From Alicyclobacillus mali (lineage in GTDB: Bacteria > Bacillota > Bacilli > Alicyclobacillales > Alicyclobacillaceae), in the NCBI RefSeq assembly GCF_017329565.1, contig NZ_JAFMTT010000006.1: a DNA stretch of 64,000 bases; one strand, 5' to 3'. The notes beneath the pieces were generated by a model. The model saw only the letters and a list, made by a program, of their open reading frames with translations. It was not told the DNA's origin and ran no database searches. Shown here in pieces: positions 8,102 through 16,435 of the stretch. Position numbers and translations under genes: made by a program. The number at the start of each line of letters is the position of its first letter. The stretch's first letter is position 1.

Positions 8102-8156
8102 TTGCAGTGCGAATGAAGGTCCGCATGGGTTAGAAGGACGAGGGAAAGGATGATCC

Positions 8157-8465
8157 ATGGTGTTGCGACTTGATTTGCAACGTTTTGCGCATAAGAAGGG
8201 CGCCTCCTCCACGCGAAATGGGCGCGACAGCATCTCCAAGCGGCTGGGCGTCAAGGAGCCAGACGGGAAAGTCGTGCACGCTGGCAGCATCCTTGTCCGG
8301 CAGCGCGGCACGAAAATTCATCCGGGCCGCAACGTCGGGATTGGTAAGGATGACACGCTGTTTGCGAAAGTCACCGGGCAAGTTCGCTTCGAGCGGTTCG
8401 GCAAGGATAAGAAGCGCGTGAGCGTCTATCCCGTCGCGAGCGAGGCGGAAGTCGTCGGTAAGTGA
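8157..8465 (+). CDS. rpmA: 50S ribosomal protein L27 (with Prp-cleaved N-terminal extension)
   Basis: 102 residues. The N-terminus MVLRLDLQRFAHKKG contains the Firmicute Prp recognition sequence (LxLQxF before A-x-KKG), followed by the mature L27 start. Removing the leader exposes the mature N-terminus that reaches the peptidyl-transferase centre. ATG 8157 has GAGGGAAAGGA upstream. A hairpin with a T run follows the gene. Confidence 0.97.
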   Translation: MVLRLDLQRFAHKKGASSTRNGRDSISKRLGVKEPDGKVVHAGSILVRQRGTKIHPGRNVGIGKDDTLFAKVTGQVRFERFGKDKKRVSVYPVASEAEVVGK

Positions 8466-8479
8466 GAAAGGTCTGCGGC

Positions 8480-8520
8480 GAGGCAGTCTGTGCGCAACAG
8501 CGTGGCAGATTGCCTCTTTT
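8480..8520 (+). terminator. Hairpin with short T run between rpmA and spo0B
   Basis: GAGGCAGTCTG (8480-8490) pairs with CAGATTGCCTC (8506-8516) over 11 bp including one G-U pair. TTTT follows (8517-8520). It is probably a partial terminator that lowers spo0B-obg expression relative to the ribosomal protein genes. Confidence 0.6.
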
Positions 8521-8548
8521 CTGTTGAAGGCCTCTTTTCTGTTGAAGG
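8513..8548 (+). repeat. Perfect tandem duplication of 18 nt before spo0B
   Basis: The 18-nt unit beginning CCTCTTTTCTG occurs twice in direct succession (8513-8530 and 8531-8548). It carries the T run after the hairpin and the GTTGAAGG that, in the second copy, leads into the spo0B Shine-Dalgarno sequence. It lies in the untranslated region if the GTG at 8559 is the start. Confidence 0.9.
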
Positions 8549-8558
8549 AGGAAGGTTC

Positions 8559-9017
8559 GTGGCGGACGGCCTGGAGCGCGGTGCGGGTCTCGAGGCGTTT
8601 CGCCGGCATCGGCACGACGTCTTGAATCAGTTGCAGATTGTCCGGGCACTCATTCAGATGAATCGGGCTGATCGCGCCATCGCTGCCATCGACCGCATCG
8701 CGGCGTGGCTGCAGTCGCTTGGGCGCGTGCAACAAGCGGTGCCCGCCGGCGCGGAAGCTATCGTGTGGACGCTGGCCGTGTGCCCACATATCGTCGTCGA
8801 CGAGATCGACGTGCAAGGCGCGCCGCATGGCGATGCACTCGCAGAGTGGATCTCGTGTATGACCGAGCTTGAGGCGAGGCTTGCCGTAAATGGAGATTCT
8901 CCGAGGATGAAGCTCACCGTCGACGCGGAGCAGATGTGGGTACATTGCGACGCTGACTTGACACAGGTCGAAGAGTTGCAAGTCCGTTATCCACGAATTC
9001 GCTTCTCAAGGAGGTGA
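8559..9017 (+). CDS. spo0B: Sporulation phosphotransferase Spo0B
   Basis: 152 residues, shorter than Bacillus Spo0B (about 190). It transfers phosphate from Spo0F to Spo0A in the sporulation phosphorelay. The phospho-accepting histidine lies in RRHRHDVLNQLQ, the H-box helix of the four-helix-bundle domain; a reduced GHKL-like C-terminal domain follows. GTG 8559 has AAGGAGG 7 nt upstream. The longer frame from 8490 would begin with the tandem repeat and is rejected. Obg follows 4 nt later, as in Bacillus. Confidence 0.9.
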   Translation: MADGLERGAGLEAFRRHRHDVLNQLQIVRALIQMNRADRAIAAIDRIAAWLQSLGRVQQAVPAGAEAIVWTLAVCPHIVVDEIDVQGAPHGDALAEWISCMTELEARLAVNGDSPRMKLTVDAEQMWVHCDADLTQVEELQVRYPRIRFSRR

Positions 9018-9021
9018 CGAT

Positions 9022-10302
9022 GTGTTTGTCGATCACGCTGTGATTTATGTAAAGGGCGGCAATGGCGGCAACGGGATTGTGGCTTGGCGCCGCGAAAAAT
9101 ATGTCCCGCGAGGGGGGCCGGCCGGGGGGGACGGAGGCCACGGCGGCAATGTGGTTCTCGTGGTGGACGAGGGACTGCGCACGCTCGTCGACTTTCGGTA
9201 TCAGCGTCACTTCAAGGCGAAAGCCGGTGAACCAGGAGGCAGCGCGAATCGTCACGGGGCGAACGGCGAAGATCTGGTGGTCAAAGTGCCTCCGGGGACC
9301 ACGGTGCGGGACCGGGACACGGGTGAGTTTCTCGGCGATCTCGTTCGCCCTGGAGACCGGCTGGTGGTGGCAAGAGGCGGCCGAGGGGGAAGGGGCAACG
9401 CTCATTTTGCCAACTCCGTTCGCAAGGCCCCCGAGATTGCCGAAAAGGGCGAGCCGGGAGAAGAGCGCGTCATCGAATTGGAACTCCGCGTTCTGGCCGA
9501 TGTCGGACTCGTTGGGTATCCGTCTGTGGGGAAATCCACGCTGCTCCGCGCGGTGACGCGCGCCGAGCCCAAAGTCGGTGCGTATCCGTTCACCACGCTC
9601 CATCCTGAGCTCGGCGTGGTGGAACTGTCAGACGGACGCTCGTTCGTCATGGCCGATCTGCCTGGCCTCATTGAGGGTGCTCATGCCGGCCGCGGGCTTG
9701 GCCATCAGTTTCTGCGTCACGTGGAGCGAACCCGAGTGTTGGTTCACGTGATTGACATGGCTGCGGTAGACGGGCGCGATCCCGTTGAAGACTACCGCGT
9801 CATCGAAGACGAACTCGAAAAATACCGCGCAGATCTTGCGGACAGGCCCCGAGTGGTGGCCGCCAATAAGATGGACTTGCCGAATGCCATCGAGAACCTG
9901 GAGCGGTTTCGGGCTACATATCCGGATCTTGAGGTGTTCCCGATTTCCGGCGCGACGCATCAAGGACTTCGCCCCTTTGCCGAGCGGCTGTACGACCTTA
10001 TCCAGGCGGCGCCGGACCCCGTATCGGCAGATGTCGAACTCGCGGATCCAACTGCGCGCAAGGTGTATCGCCTCTCGGATGAGGAACCCGTAAAAATCCG
10101 GAAGGAAGACGGTGTTTTCGTGGTTGAGCATCCGGAGATCGAAAAGATTGTGCAGATGACCAACTTCGATCAGTACGACGCTGTGAAACGATTTCAGCGT
10201 ATCATGAAGTTGCGAGGCGTGGACGACGCGCTCCGGGCTCACGGTGCAAAGGACGGCGATGTCATCCGGATTGGCGACGTGGTGTTCGATTTTGTGGATT
10301 GA
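9022..10302 (+). CDS. obg: Obg family GTPase
   Basis: 426 residues with the glycine-rich Obg fold (about 1-158), the G domain with GYPSVGKST (about 165-173) and DLPGLIEGA, the NKMD motif near 279, and a C-terminal OCT domain (about 345-426). It is an essential GTPase linked to ribosome maturation, stress signalling and sporulation. GTG 9022 lies after AAGGAGGTGACG. It forms a two-gene unit with spo0B. Confidence 0.98.
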   Translation: MFVDHAVIYVKGGNGGNGIVAWRREKYVPRGGPAGGDGGHGGNVVLVVDEGLRTLVDFRYQRHFKAKAGEPGGSANRHGANGEDLVVKVPPGTTVRDRDTGEFLGDLVRPGDRLVVARGGRGGRGNAHFANSVRKAPEIAEKGEPGEERVIELELRVLADVGLVGYPSVGKSTLLRAVTRAEPKVGAYPFTTLHPELGVVELSDGRSFVMADLPGLIEGAHAGRGLGHQFLRHVERTRVLVHVIDMAAVDGRDPVEDYRVIEDELEKYRADLADRPRVVAANKMDLPNAIENLERFRATYPDLEVFPISGATHQGLRPFAERLYDLIQAAPDPVSADVELADPTARKVYRLSDEEPVKIRKEDGVFVVEHPEIEKIVQMTNFDQYDAVKRFQRIMKLRGVDDALRAHGAKDGDVIRIGDVVFDFVD

Positions 10303-10466
10303 AGTTCATCGCCCTGCATCATCCACACGCCACCTGGGAGACGGAGATGGGGCCTGGGATCGCCATGGACCCATTCTCCTATCCCGGCCCGCTTGGCGTG
10401 CGGGACTCGAAAACGGACGGCTTGGACGATCGTTTGGCGAGAATCACAACGAGACGAGGGGTCACC

Positions 10467-10835
10467 TTGTGGGTAAAGGTTTCGTCCTCCCTGCCTGGGC
10501 AATTAAGAGCCGCGCTGCGCGCCCATGCGATTCAATGCCTGCCGCACGAATGTGCTGGCTTAATTGTAATCTCCGGCAACAGGTGGTGGGCCATGGCGCT
10601 GCCTGCTAAGGTGAGCACCAAGGGATTCGCGATCGAGCCAAGTGTGTGGGCGAGGACGCTCGAGAACTTAGAACGACATCATGTTGAAATCTGGGCCACT
10701 TATCACAGTCATCCCAGCGGGCGCTTGCAGCCGAGCGGCCGCGATCACGTCCTTTGGTGGACTTCCGAACGACTTCTGCTCCTCGCCCCCGAAGGAGAGC
10801 GAATTGCCATAGCTCAATACGAATGGCGCCCCTAG
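10467..10835 (+). CDS. Stand-alone JAMM/MPN-domain protein (putative metallo-isopeptidase)
   Basis: 122 residues. The JAMM pattern is complete: Glu in HECAGLI, then HSHPSGRLQPSGRD supplying HxH and the distal Ser/Asp. Stand-alone bacterial JAMM proteins are zinc peptidases, some cleaving sulphur-carrier proteins of the MoaD/ThiS/CysO type. The substrate here is unknown. TTG 10467 follows GAGGGG (about 10456-10461) and places the domain at the N-terminus. ATG 10347 would add 40 residues of no recognisable content. It lies between obg and the comG operon. Confidence 0.75.
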   Translation: MWVKVSSSLPGQLRAALRAHAIQCLPHECAGLIVISGNRWWAMALPAKVSTKGFAIEPSVWARTLENLERHHVEIWATYHSHPSGRLQPSGRDHVLWWTSERLLLLAPEGERIAIAQYEWRP

Positions 10836-10948
10836 CGTGAAAAATATCCCTCATGACCCTCCTCTTTTACAAAATCATCAGTTCCTTAAATTCCAGAAAA
10901 AAGGATATCGCGCTTGCTTCCCGAATTCTTCGGGCAAAGGAGCGTGAG

Positions 10949-11908
10949 ATGATGGACCGTTTCGCCGCAGTTCAGGTTGTGGATGCTGTACTGAGCGCTG
11001 CCATTCGCATGTGTGCAAGTGACATTCACCTCCAGTTGGTGAATGGACGATTGGAGGTATCCTTCCGCATCAATGGCAGGATGGTGCCGTTCATGAGTGG
11101 ACTCGCGTTTGCAGAGGAGACCGTTCGTCGCCTCAAGGCACTCGGCAGGATGGACGTGACGGTGAAGCATCTGCCGCAGGAGGGGAGCTTTCAGTGGATG
11201 GCGGACGGCAGGATGGCTCATATTCGAGCATCGTCTGTTCCCATTTTTGGCGGTGAATCTCTCGTTCTGCGCCTCTTTCATCCGGGATTCGCATCGCATC
11301 TGCTGGACGGTCTGGGCCTGTCTGGTGAATCCCTGTCTCGCATTCGTGGTTGGCTTCAACAAGACGGCGGACTCATTGCGCTCGCAGGCCGCACTGGGGC
11401 GGGGAAATCGACGACCGCTTACGCGATGCTGGAACACTTGCTTCGGCAGGGCAGGACCGTCTTTACTATTGAAGATCCCGTCGAGGTGCGGGTCCCTGGG
11501 TGTCGGCAGGTTGAGATTCAGGACAAACACGGGTTGACCTTCGGTGCGGCGCTTCGAGCCATGGTCCGCCAAGATCCCGATGTCATCTTCATCGGAGAGG
11601 TCCGCGATGAAGTGTCCGCCTCAGCCGCTTGCCGAGCTGCGATGGCTGGGAGGCTGGTCCTAGCGACGGTGCATGCTCGCAGGCCGATGAGCGTGATCGC
11701 ACGTTTCCTCGATTTGGGCGTTCCCGTCTCGATTCTGGAGGAAGTGTTGACCGGCGTGGTGTTTGTGGAGATGGAAGAGAGTGGAGCTCGGACGTATCGC
11801 GCCCTGGGCATGGACCGTTTGTCTCGCCGTAACAGAGGGCCACAGGTCGTGTCGGGGCGCGTGATGAGGAGATCAGGGACGGGGAACGGGTTTGCGTCGG
11901 CGCGCTAG
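10949..11908 (+). CDS. comGA: Competence pseudopilus assembly ATPase ComGA
   Basis: 319 residues. It is a GspE/PilB-type ATPase with Walker A GRTGAGKST at about 147-155, an Asp box (TIEDPVE) and Walker B DPDVIFIGEVRD at about 209-220. It powers assembly of the competence pseudopilus for DNA uptake. ATG 10949 follows AAAGGAG at 7 nt, itself preceded by a small hairpin (10920-10934). The frame is open from 10853, but that extension lacks a ribosome binding site. Confidence 0.93.
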   Translation: MMDRFAAVQVVDAVLSAAIRMCASDIHLQLVNGRLEVSFRINGRMVPFMSGLAFAEETVRRLKALGRMDVTVKHLPQEGSFQWMADGRMAHIRASSVPIFGGESLVLRLFHPGFASHLLDGLGLSGESLSRIRGWLQQDGGLIALAGRTGAGKSTTAYAMLEHLLRQGRTVFTIEDPVEVRVPGCRQVEIQDKHGLTFGAALRAMVRQDPDVIFIGEVRDEVSASAACRAAMAGRLVLATVHARRPMSVIARFLDLGVPVSILEEVLTGVVFVEMEESGARTYRALGMDRLSRRNRGPQVVSGRVMRRSGTGNGFASAR

Positions 11909-12938
11909 AATTCGACTGCGTCGCGCCCTGATGGCAAGATTGGCCCGCTTGCCGCATATGGAGCGCGAGATCGCACTTTGGATGACGGAGTTTGCGCGGA
12001 TGCTGCGCTCGGGCGTGGACGTCCGCCTTGCCGCTGCCGCACTTCGTTCGAACGGCGCTCGCATGGGTGCGCTTTTGTCGCAAGCCGTCCAAGAGCAAGT
12101 GGAGCGGGGGCAGCCTTTGGTCGACGCGTTTTCCGAATGGATTCGCGAGGTGGATTGGATAAGCCTGGCCGCCGCAGAGCGCGCGGGGGTGTTCGGGGAG
12201 GGGATGGAGCGCATCGCGAGTCGGATGATGGAGCGGGTGCGTTGGCGTCAAGCCCTTTTGAAGCAATTGGCTTACCCGACCATCCTCTTGTGCGGAACCT
12301 ATGGGCTCTTTGTCTTTATGATGCTCGCGGTTCTTCCCACGCTGCGCAGACTTACGTCAGTGGTTTCGGCGGCCGGCGTGCACCAGGGCATCAATCCTGA
12401 AATCGTTTCTGGTACCTGTTTGTTCGTGGTCACGGCGGCGCTCGTGACGATCCCGCTTGCGCACTTCGTTAAGCGTCGTTGGCCATCCATTCCTATCCGC
12501 CCTCCGTTTGAGCGATTGACGCGTCGCATTCGCACAGAACGACTGGCGGATCAACTCGCGTCGCAACTCGAGGCCGGCATTGGAGCCTGGGATGCCGTGG
12601 CTTGGATGGCGGATCGAAAAGGTGATTTACAGCGCCACATGGACCACGTGAACCATCGACTGCGGCAGGGCACTTCGCTCGTTGAAGCATTCCGTACCGT
12701 TGGCGAGGTGCTCGACCCCCTCTTTCTGACGCTTGTCGAGGTCGGAGAAGTCACAGGTGAAGTCGCGGACTGTCTGCGAGAAGGGCAGCGCATCATGCAG
12801 TTGGATATTGCTTACCGATTGGAATCCTTGGCGCAACTGGCCGAACCCATCGCCGTCGGCGTGATGGGCATCGTGGTCGGTGTGTTGGTGTATAGCATCA
12901 TGGTTCCGATGTATCAAGCTATCGCTCGGATCTCATGA
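11892..12938 (+). CDS. comGB: Competence pseudopilus membrane platform protein ComGB
   Basis: 348 residues with two T2SS-F type domains and three membrane segments near 135-160, 175-200 and 315-340. It forms the inner-membrane platform on which ComGA acts. Start TTG 11892 overlaps the end of comGA; ATG 11931 is an alternative. The stop overlaps the region just before comGC. Confidence 0.92.
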   Translation: MRRRARIRLRRALMARLARLPHMEREIALWMTEFARMLRSGVDVRLAAAALRSNGARMGALLSQAVQEQVERGQPLVDAFSEWIREVDWISLAAAERAGVFGEGMERIASRMMERVRWRQALLKQLAYPTILLCGTYGLFVFMMLAVLPTLRRLTSVVSAAGVHQGINPEIVSGTCLFVVTAALVTIPLAHFVKRRWPSIPIRPPFERLTRRIRTERLADQLASQLEAGIGAWDAVAWMADRKGDLQRHMDHVNHRLRQGTSLVEAFRTVGEVLDPLFLTLVEVGEVTGEVADCLREGQRIMQLDIAYRLESLAQLAEPIAVGVMGIVVGVLVYSIMVPMYQAIARIS

Positions 12939-12958
12939 CTCGCAGGAGGTGTTCGAAC

Positions 12959-13327
12959 GTGTGGCACATCGCACGAGTGGTGGGTCGGCGCAACGGTCGT
13001 AGGACCTCGGGATTCAGTTTGATCGAGATCATGATTGCCGTCGTGATCATCGGCATCCTGGTTGTGATGATCACGCCGCAGTTGTTGCGAGCCTCCGGAA
13101 GAGCTCAGAACACGGCATGTGGAGGCAACGTGCGCACCATTTCAGCTGCACTGGCCGAATACCAGTTGATCCACGGTCAACTGCCGTCGGGCAACTCGGC
13201 CCAACAGATTCAGGCGCTCGTCTCCGATGGCCTTCTCACCAATGACGCATTGTCGGGAAACTACACCATTCAGGATTCGGACGCGAACAACATCTCTGTG
13301 ACGTGTCTGTCCCCTGGAGGGATGTGA
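12959..13327 (+). CDS. comGC: Major competence pseudopilin ComGC
   Basis: 122 residues. The class III signal GFSLIEIMIAVVIIG carries the prepilin-peptidase (ComC) cleavage site after Gly, with the conserved Glu+5. Cys residues are present in the mature part, as in Bacillus ComGC. GTG 12959 has AGGAGGT 8 nt upstream. It is the main subunit of the DNA-uptake pseudopilus. Confidence 0.93.
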   Translation: MWHIARVVGRRNGRRTSGFSLIEIMIAVVIIGILVVMITPQLLRASGRAQNTACGGNVRTISAALAEYQLIHGQLPSGNSAQQIQALVSDGLLTNDALSGNYTIQDSDANNISVTCLSPGGM

Positions 13328-13328
13328 C

Positions 13329-13805
13329 GTGCTCGACGGCACATTCGCTGAATATCGCCTGCGGCCAGAGCGCGCGGGATTCTCGCTGCTGGAGGTCATG
13401 GTTGTTGTATCCATTTCCACAATATCTCTTTCGATTTTTACGGTCGCGCTTGTTTCGCTGGAACGAGGTATGGCGTTACGCGCTACGTCCACGCAGCTTT
13501 TGGCAGACATGCGGGCGATGCAGAATCTTGCTTGCACGAGCGATGTGTTCGCGGAAGTCTGGTTGGATCCCTACGACACAGGTTACCGGCTGATACAAGG
13601 TACGAACACGCTCGAATGGGACTCGTTGGCGCTCGGCGTGAACTACGTAGATGGGTACCTGCAACTGCCGGTGCACGTCATCTCCTATGACAATCTTGGC
13701 AACGCCCAGGTCGGTGGCGTGATCCGCTTGACGGACGGGCGGCATGAAGACGATGTGAATCTCTACCTGGGCGCAGGATGGCAAACGGGAGGATGGTTCT
13801 CGTGA
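13329..13805 (+). CDS. comGD: Minor pseudopilin ComGD
   Basis: 158 residues with the prepilin motif GFSLLEVMVVVS near residues 17-28. It starts at GTG 13329, two bases after the comGC stop and behind GGAGGG. It is a minor pseudopilin needed for competence pseudopilus assembly. The stop overlaps the comGE GTG (GTGA). Confidence 0.9.
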   Translation: MLDGTFAEYRLRPERAGFSLLEVMVVVSISTISLSIFTVALVSLERGMALRATSTQLLADMRAMQNLACTSDVFAEVWLDPYDTGYRLIQGTNTLEWDSLALGVNYVDGYLQLPVHVISYDNLGNAQVGGVIRLTDGRHEDDVNLYLGAGWQTGGWFS

Positions 13806-14140
13806 CGCTGTGGGAGAACCTATTTGCCTCGCTCATTTTGGCCCTGCTGGTCCCGGCAATCTGGTTGTCTCAGACCCACGCCTATCTCGTCCTCGAGAAG
13901 ACTCTGTGGATGCAGAGGGTCGAAGCCGGGGAGATACGTGTGATGGAGGATGTGATGCATGGTAGCGCGATTCCCCAGAGCGTGCAGGAAGGCGGTCACG
14001 TGTACGGGGTCCGAGTCACGCGGAAACCCGACGCTCAGGCGCCCGCGTGTCAAGACCAGCTGGTTACGCTGGACGACGGTGAAAGTGCCGCACAGACGGT
14101 CATCCTTCCCTTGTGCACCCCGGGGATTTTCACTTCTTGA
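13802..14140 (+). CDS. comGE: ComGE-like minor pseudopilin
   Basis: 112 residues. A hydrophobic N-terminal helix (about 6-22, ENLFASLILALLVPA) follows a short leader, but there is no canonical G/FxxxE prepilin site. This is typical of the poorly conserved ComGE. GTG 13802 lies 9 nt after GGGAGG and overlaps the comGD TGA. The call rests mainly on operon position. Confidence 0.75.
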   Translation: MTLWENLFASLILALLVPAIWLSQTHAYLVLEKTLWMQRVEAGEIRVMEDVMHGSAIPQSVQEGGHVYGVRVTRKPDAQAPACQDQLVTLDDGESAAQTVILPLCTPGIFTS

Positions 14141-14549
14141 GACAATGGTATCACTTTCCATTGCATCCCTTGTTCTGTTGACGTGCTCGATGACGGCCAT
14201 TGCGTTGCTCCGTGGAGCAGGTCGCGTAAGCCAAGCCGCAGAGGACTGGGCGGTTCTCGATAGTGTGCGCCGCGTGACAACGGAGGATGGCCATGCGGCG
14301 ACAAGCGCCAGCGCCTGGGGACAAAGCCTTGTGTTTCGGGAAGTGAGTGGGGCAATCTACACATACTATCTGAATTCCAATCACCAACTTGTCCGCGTGA
14401 GGGCGGGAGGAGGAACGGCCGTAATTGCAACCGGCGTCCGAGCCTTCTCGACATCTCAGTGCCCCGCATCCACGGGCTGGTTGATTTCGATATCGGTCCA
14501 AACCCTGGACGGTCACAGCCTGTCTTGGGATGTCGGCAATGGAGGATGA
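14079..14549 (+). CDS. comGF: ComGF-like minor pseudopilin
   Basis: 156 residues from GTG 14079, overlapping the last 62 nt of comGE in another frame. The prepilin motif GFSLLETMVSLS lies near residues 16-27, followed by a pilin-like alpha-beta body. The start is uncertain because no clear ribosome binding site is visible inside comGE; GTG 14085 is equally possible. Two Cys codons, one in the leader and one near the C-terminus, are present. Confidence 0.82.
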   Translation: MKVPHRRSSFPCAPRGFSLLETMVSLSIASLVLLTCSMTAIALLRGAGRVSQAAEDWAVLDSVRRVTTEDGHAATSASAWGQSLVFREVSGAIYTYYLNSNHQLVRVRAGGGTAVIATGVRAFSTSQCPASTGWLISISVQTLDGHSLSWDVGNGG

Positions 14550-14555
14550 TGCGGT

Positions 14556-14960
14556 GTGATGGGCCTTCGCAATGGATTGCCCGAAGCTGCAGGGTTCGCG
14601 GTATGGTACGTCTTGGCCTGCACCGCAGGGCTGTCCCTCATTGCGCTAGCCACAATGGCGACCGGTTCGCTCGCATTTCGTTCGGAAGCGAGAAACCTGA
14701 GCTTTCTCCAGTGTCGAGCCATCGCGTTCGCGCTTGCTCATTCGGCGGAGTCAGCGGTGGCGAAAGGCGCACAATTGCCAGCTTTCATTCAAATGCAGGT
14801 GGCAAGGCATCCTGTTTGTGTAACAAGTTCCTCGTCGGGAGGTCAGATTCGGGTCACCATCCGAGTGACAGAGGGTACGGTGTCGGATACAATGTCCTTT
14901 GTGTATGACACGAGCGCGCATGACGTGGTATCGTGGCAAGACAACGGCCCTCGGTCATGA
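14556..14960 (+). CDS. comGG: ComGG-like protein
   Basis: 134 residues with one hydrophobic segment near 12-35 and a polar C-terminal part. It is assigned as ComGG, the last minor pseudopilin of the operon, by position and size. Sequence conservation is weak. GTG 14556 follows GGAGG at about 10 nt. Confidence 0.72.
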   Translation: MMGLRNGLPEAAGFAVWYVLACTAGLSLIALATMATGSLAFRSEARNLSFLQCRAIAFALAHSAESAVAKGAQLPAFIQMQVARHPVCVTSSSSGGQIRVTIRVTEGTVSDTMSFVYDTSAHDVVSWQDNGPRS

Positions 14961-14967
14961 TGGAGTG

Positions 14968-15495
14968 ATGAGAACGTTGCAAGCGGCACGTGTGGCATTG
15001 GTGGGCTTTATGGGGTGCGGAAAGTCGACTGTGGGTCCGGTCCTTGCGCGCCGACTTGGTTATGGTTTTGTCGATCTCGATTCAGATATTCAAGCGACGG
15101 CTGGTAGGACCATTCCGGAGATTTTTCAGCTGGATGGCGAGGCTGCATTCCGAGCGCTTGAGTCAGCGTGTTTGGCGAGGTGTGCTTATCAGTCTCGTTT
15201 GGTGCTGGCACCGGGCGGCGGCGTCGTGATCGCGGTGGAAAATCGCCGCCTGCTGCGCAATCAGTTTCACGTCGTCTATCTTCGTGCGTGTCCGGCAACC
15301 ATCGCGGAGCGCCTTCGTGGGGAGGCCGAACACCGTCCCCTTCTGCGCGGGCATTCGCTTGAGGAGAGAATTGAGCGGTTGATGACGGAACGGGCTGCGT
15401 TTTACGATGAAGTGGCGTCGCAAATTGTCGATGTCGATGGGAAATCCCCAGAGGCCATCGCTGAAGAAATCGCGTGTGGCCTGAAATCGACCTGA
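14968..15495 (+). CDS. aroK: Shikimate kinase
   Basis: 175 residues. The P-loop GFMGCGKST is near residues 13-21. Shikimate-binding DLDSDI and the GGG(V) motif (PGGGVV) are present, plus a LID Arg region (RPLLRGHS). It phosphorylates shikimate in the aromatic amino acid pathway. Placement directly after comGG matches Bacillus. The frame is open upstream inside comGG; ATG 14968 aligns best with the family. Confidence 0.94.
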   Translation: MRTLQAARVALVGFMGCGKSTVGPVLARRLGYGFVDLDSDIQATAGRTIPEIFQLDGEAAFRALESACLARCAYQSRLVLAPGGGVVIAVENRRLLRNQFHVVYLRACPATIAERLRGEAEHRPLLRGHSLEERIERLMTERAAFYDEVASQIVDVDGKSPEAIAEEIACGLKST

Positions 15496-15510
15496 AGGGG
15501 CGAGAGCCAC

Positions 15511-16431
15511 ATGCAGCACATTGACGGAATCCTCCCCCATCCTCACGCCTCGGCCGAGGGCTACGATGCTTCCTTCTTTCTTCGAGAGATTCCGGAGATC
15601 GGTGAGTCGTCGGTGGACGAAGAGACCATTCTGCGTCACGGTGCTCTGCTTTATGAGTATTTGCGCCAGAAGCGAATCTGCGAGCAGTGCAAGGGCTTCG
15701 AACGGTGCGGCAAGGCGGGGGATATGCGGGGGTTTGAGCAAGTTTTAGAAATCACGCCACGCGGCTTGGCAACCCGAGTACGGCGCTGTATGCCGTTCCG
15801 GGAGTACGTGGTTAAAGACCGGGTGCGAAGATACGCGCAGCTCGCGGGCGTCACGGAAATCGGCGACGAGTTTCGTTTTGAGAACTTTCCCGACGAGCAG
15901 GCTCAAAAGTATCCGAAGGTATTCCGGTATGCGCAGGAATTCGCGCGGAACTGGGGTCCGCAAGAAGCTCCTAGAGCCGGGCTGTACTTGTTCGGACCTC
16001 CAGGCGTCGGAAAGACTCATCTCATGTTCGCCGTATTTCGGGAGTTGCAGCTGCGCGGCGTGCCTTCTCTCGTGGTTCGTTCAGATTCTCTGTTCGATCA
16101 CATGCGACACGTCATCGCCGCTGGGGAAGACTTGGAGCCGTTCCTTGAGACGCTTTCAACTGTGCCCGTTCTGGGTATCGACGAATTCGCTCAGGAGCGC
16201 GCAAATGAGTTCAGCATGGAGAAGCTGTTTCGGATCGTCAATTACCGCTTTCATCACAAACTGTCGACGTGGTTTACCAGCAATTTCAGTCCTCCAGATG
16301 CGTATCGGCGGGGAGGCGACGATTTGCTCGACACAGTCGCGCCGCTTCGTTCTCGCGTCATGAGCATGTGTATCCTGGTCAAGATGGACGGCCCTGACGC
16401 CCGTCAGCGCCGTCTCCGGACCTTGGTATAA
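15511..16431 (+). CDS. DnaC/DnaI-type AAA+ ATPase
   Basis: 306 residues. The N-terminal region has a Cys cluster (CEQC, then single Cys residues near 67 and 93) like the zinc-binding N-domain of Bacillus DnaI. The AAA+ core has Walker A FGPPGVGKTH and Walker B VLGIDEF, and a sensor-1 segment (TWFTSNFSP). DnaI loads replicative helicase at origins. This copy lies between aroK and yqhG rather than next to dnaB, so whether it is the housekeeping loader or a paralogue cannot be decided here. Confidence 0.85.
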   Translation: MQHIDGILPHPHASAEGYDASFFLREIPEIGESSVDEETILRHGALLYEYLRQKRICEQCKGFERCGKAGDMRGFEQVLEITPRGLATRVRRCMPFREYVVKDRVRRYAQLAGVTEIGDEFRFENFPDEQAQKYPKVFRYAQEFARNWGPQEAPRAGLYLFGPPGVGKTHLMFAVFRELQLRGVPSLVVRSDSLFDHMRHVIAAGEDLEPFLETLSTVPVLGIDEFAQERANEFSMEKLFRIVNYRFHHKLSTWFTSNFSPPDAYRRGGDDLLDTVAPLRSRVMSMCILVKMDGPDARQRRLRTLV

Positions 16432-16435
16432 GAGC

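Noticed and set aside
10244..10609. Alternative 121-codon frame across the end of obg
   Set aside because: It overlaps obg and the JAMM gene, and its composition is shadow-like.
10836..10948. ComK box upstream of comGA
   Set aside because: A-rich and T-rich runs are present but not in the AAAA-N5-TTTT arrangement.
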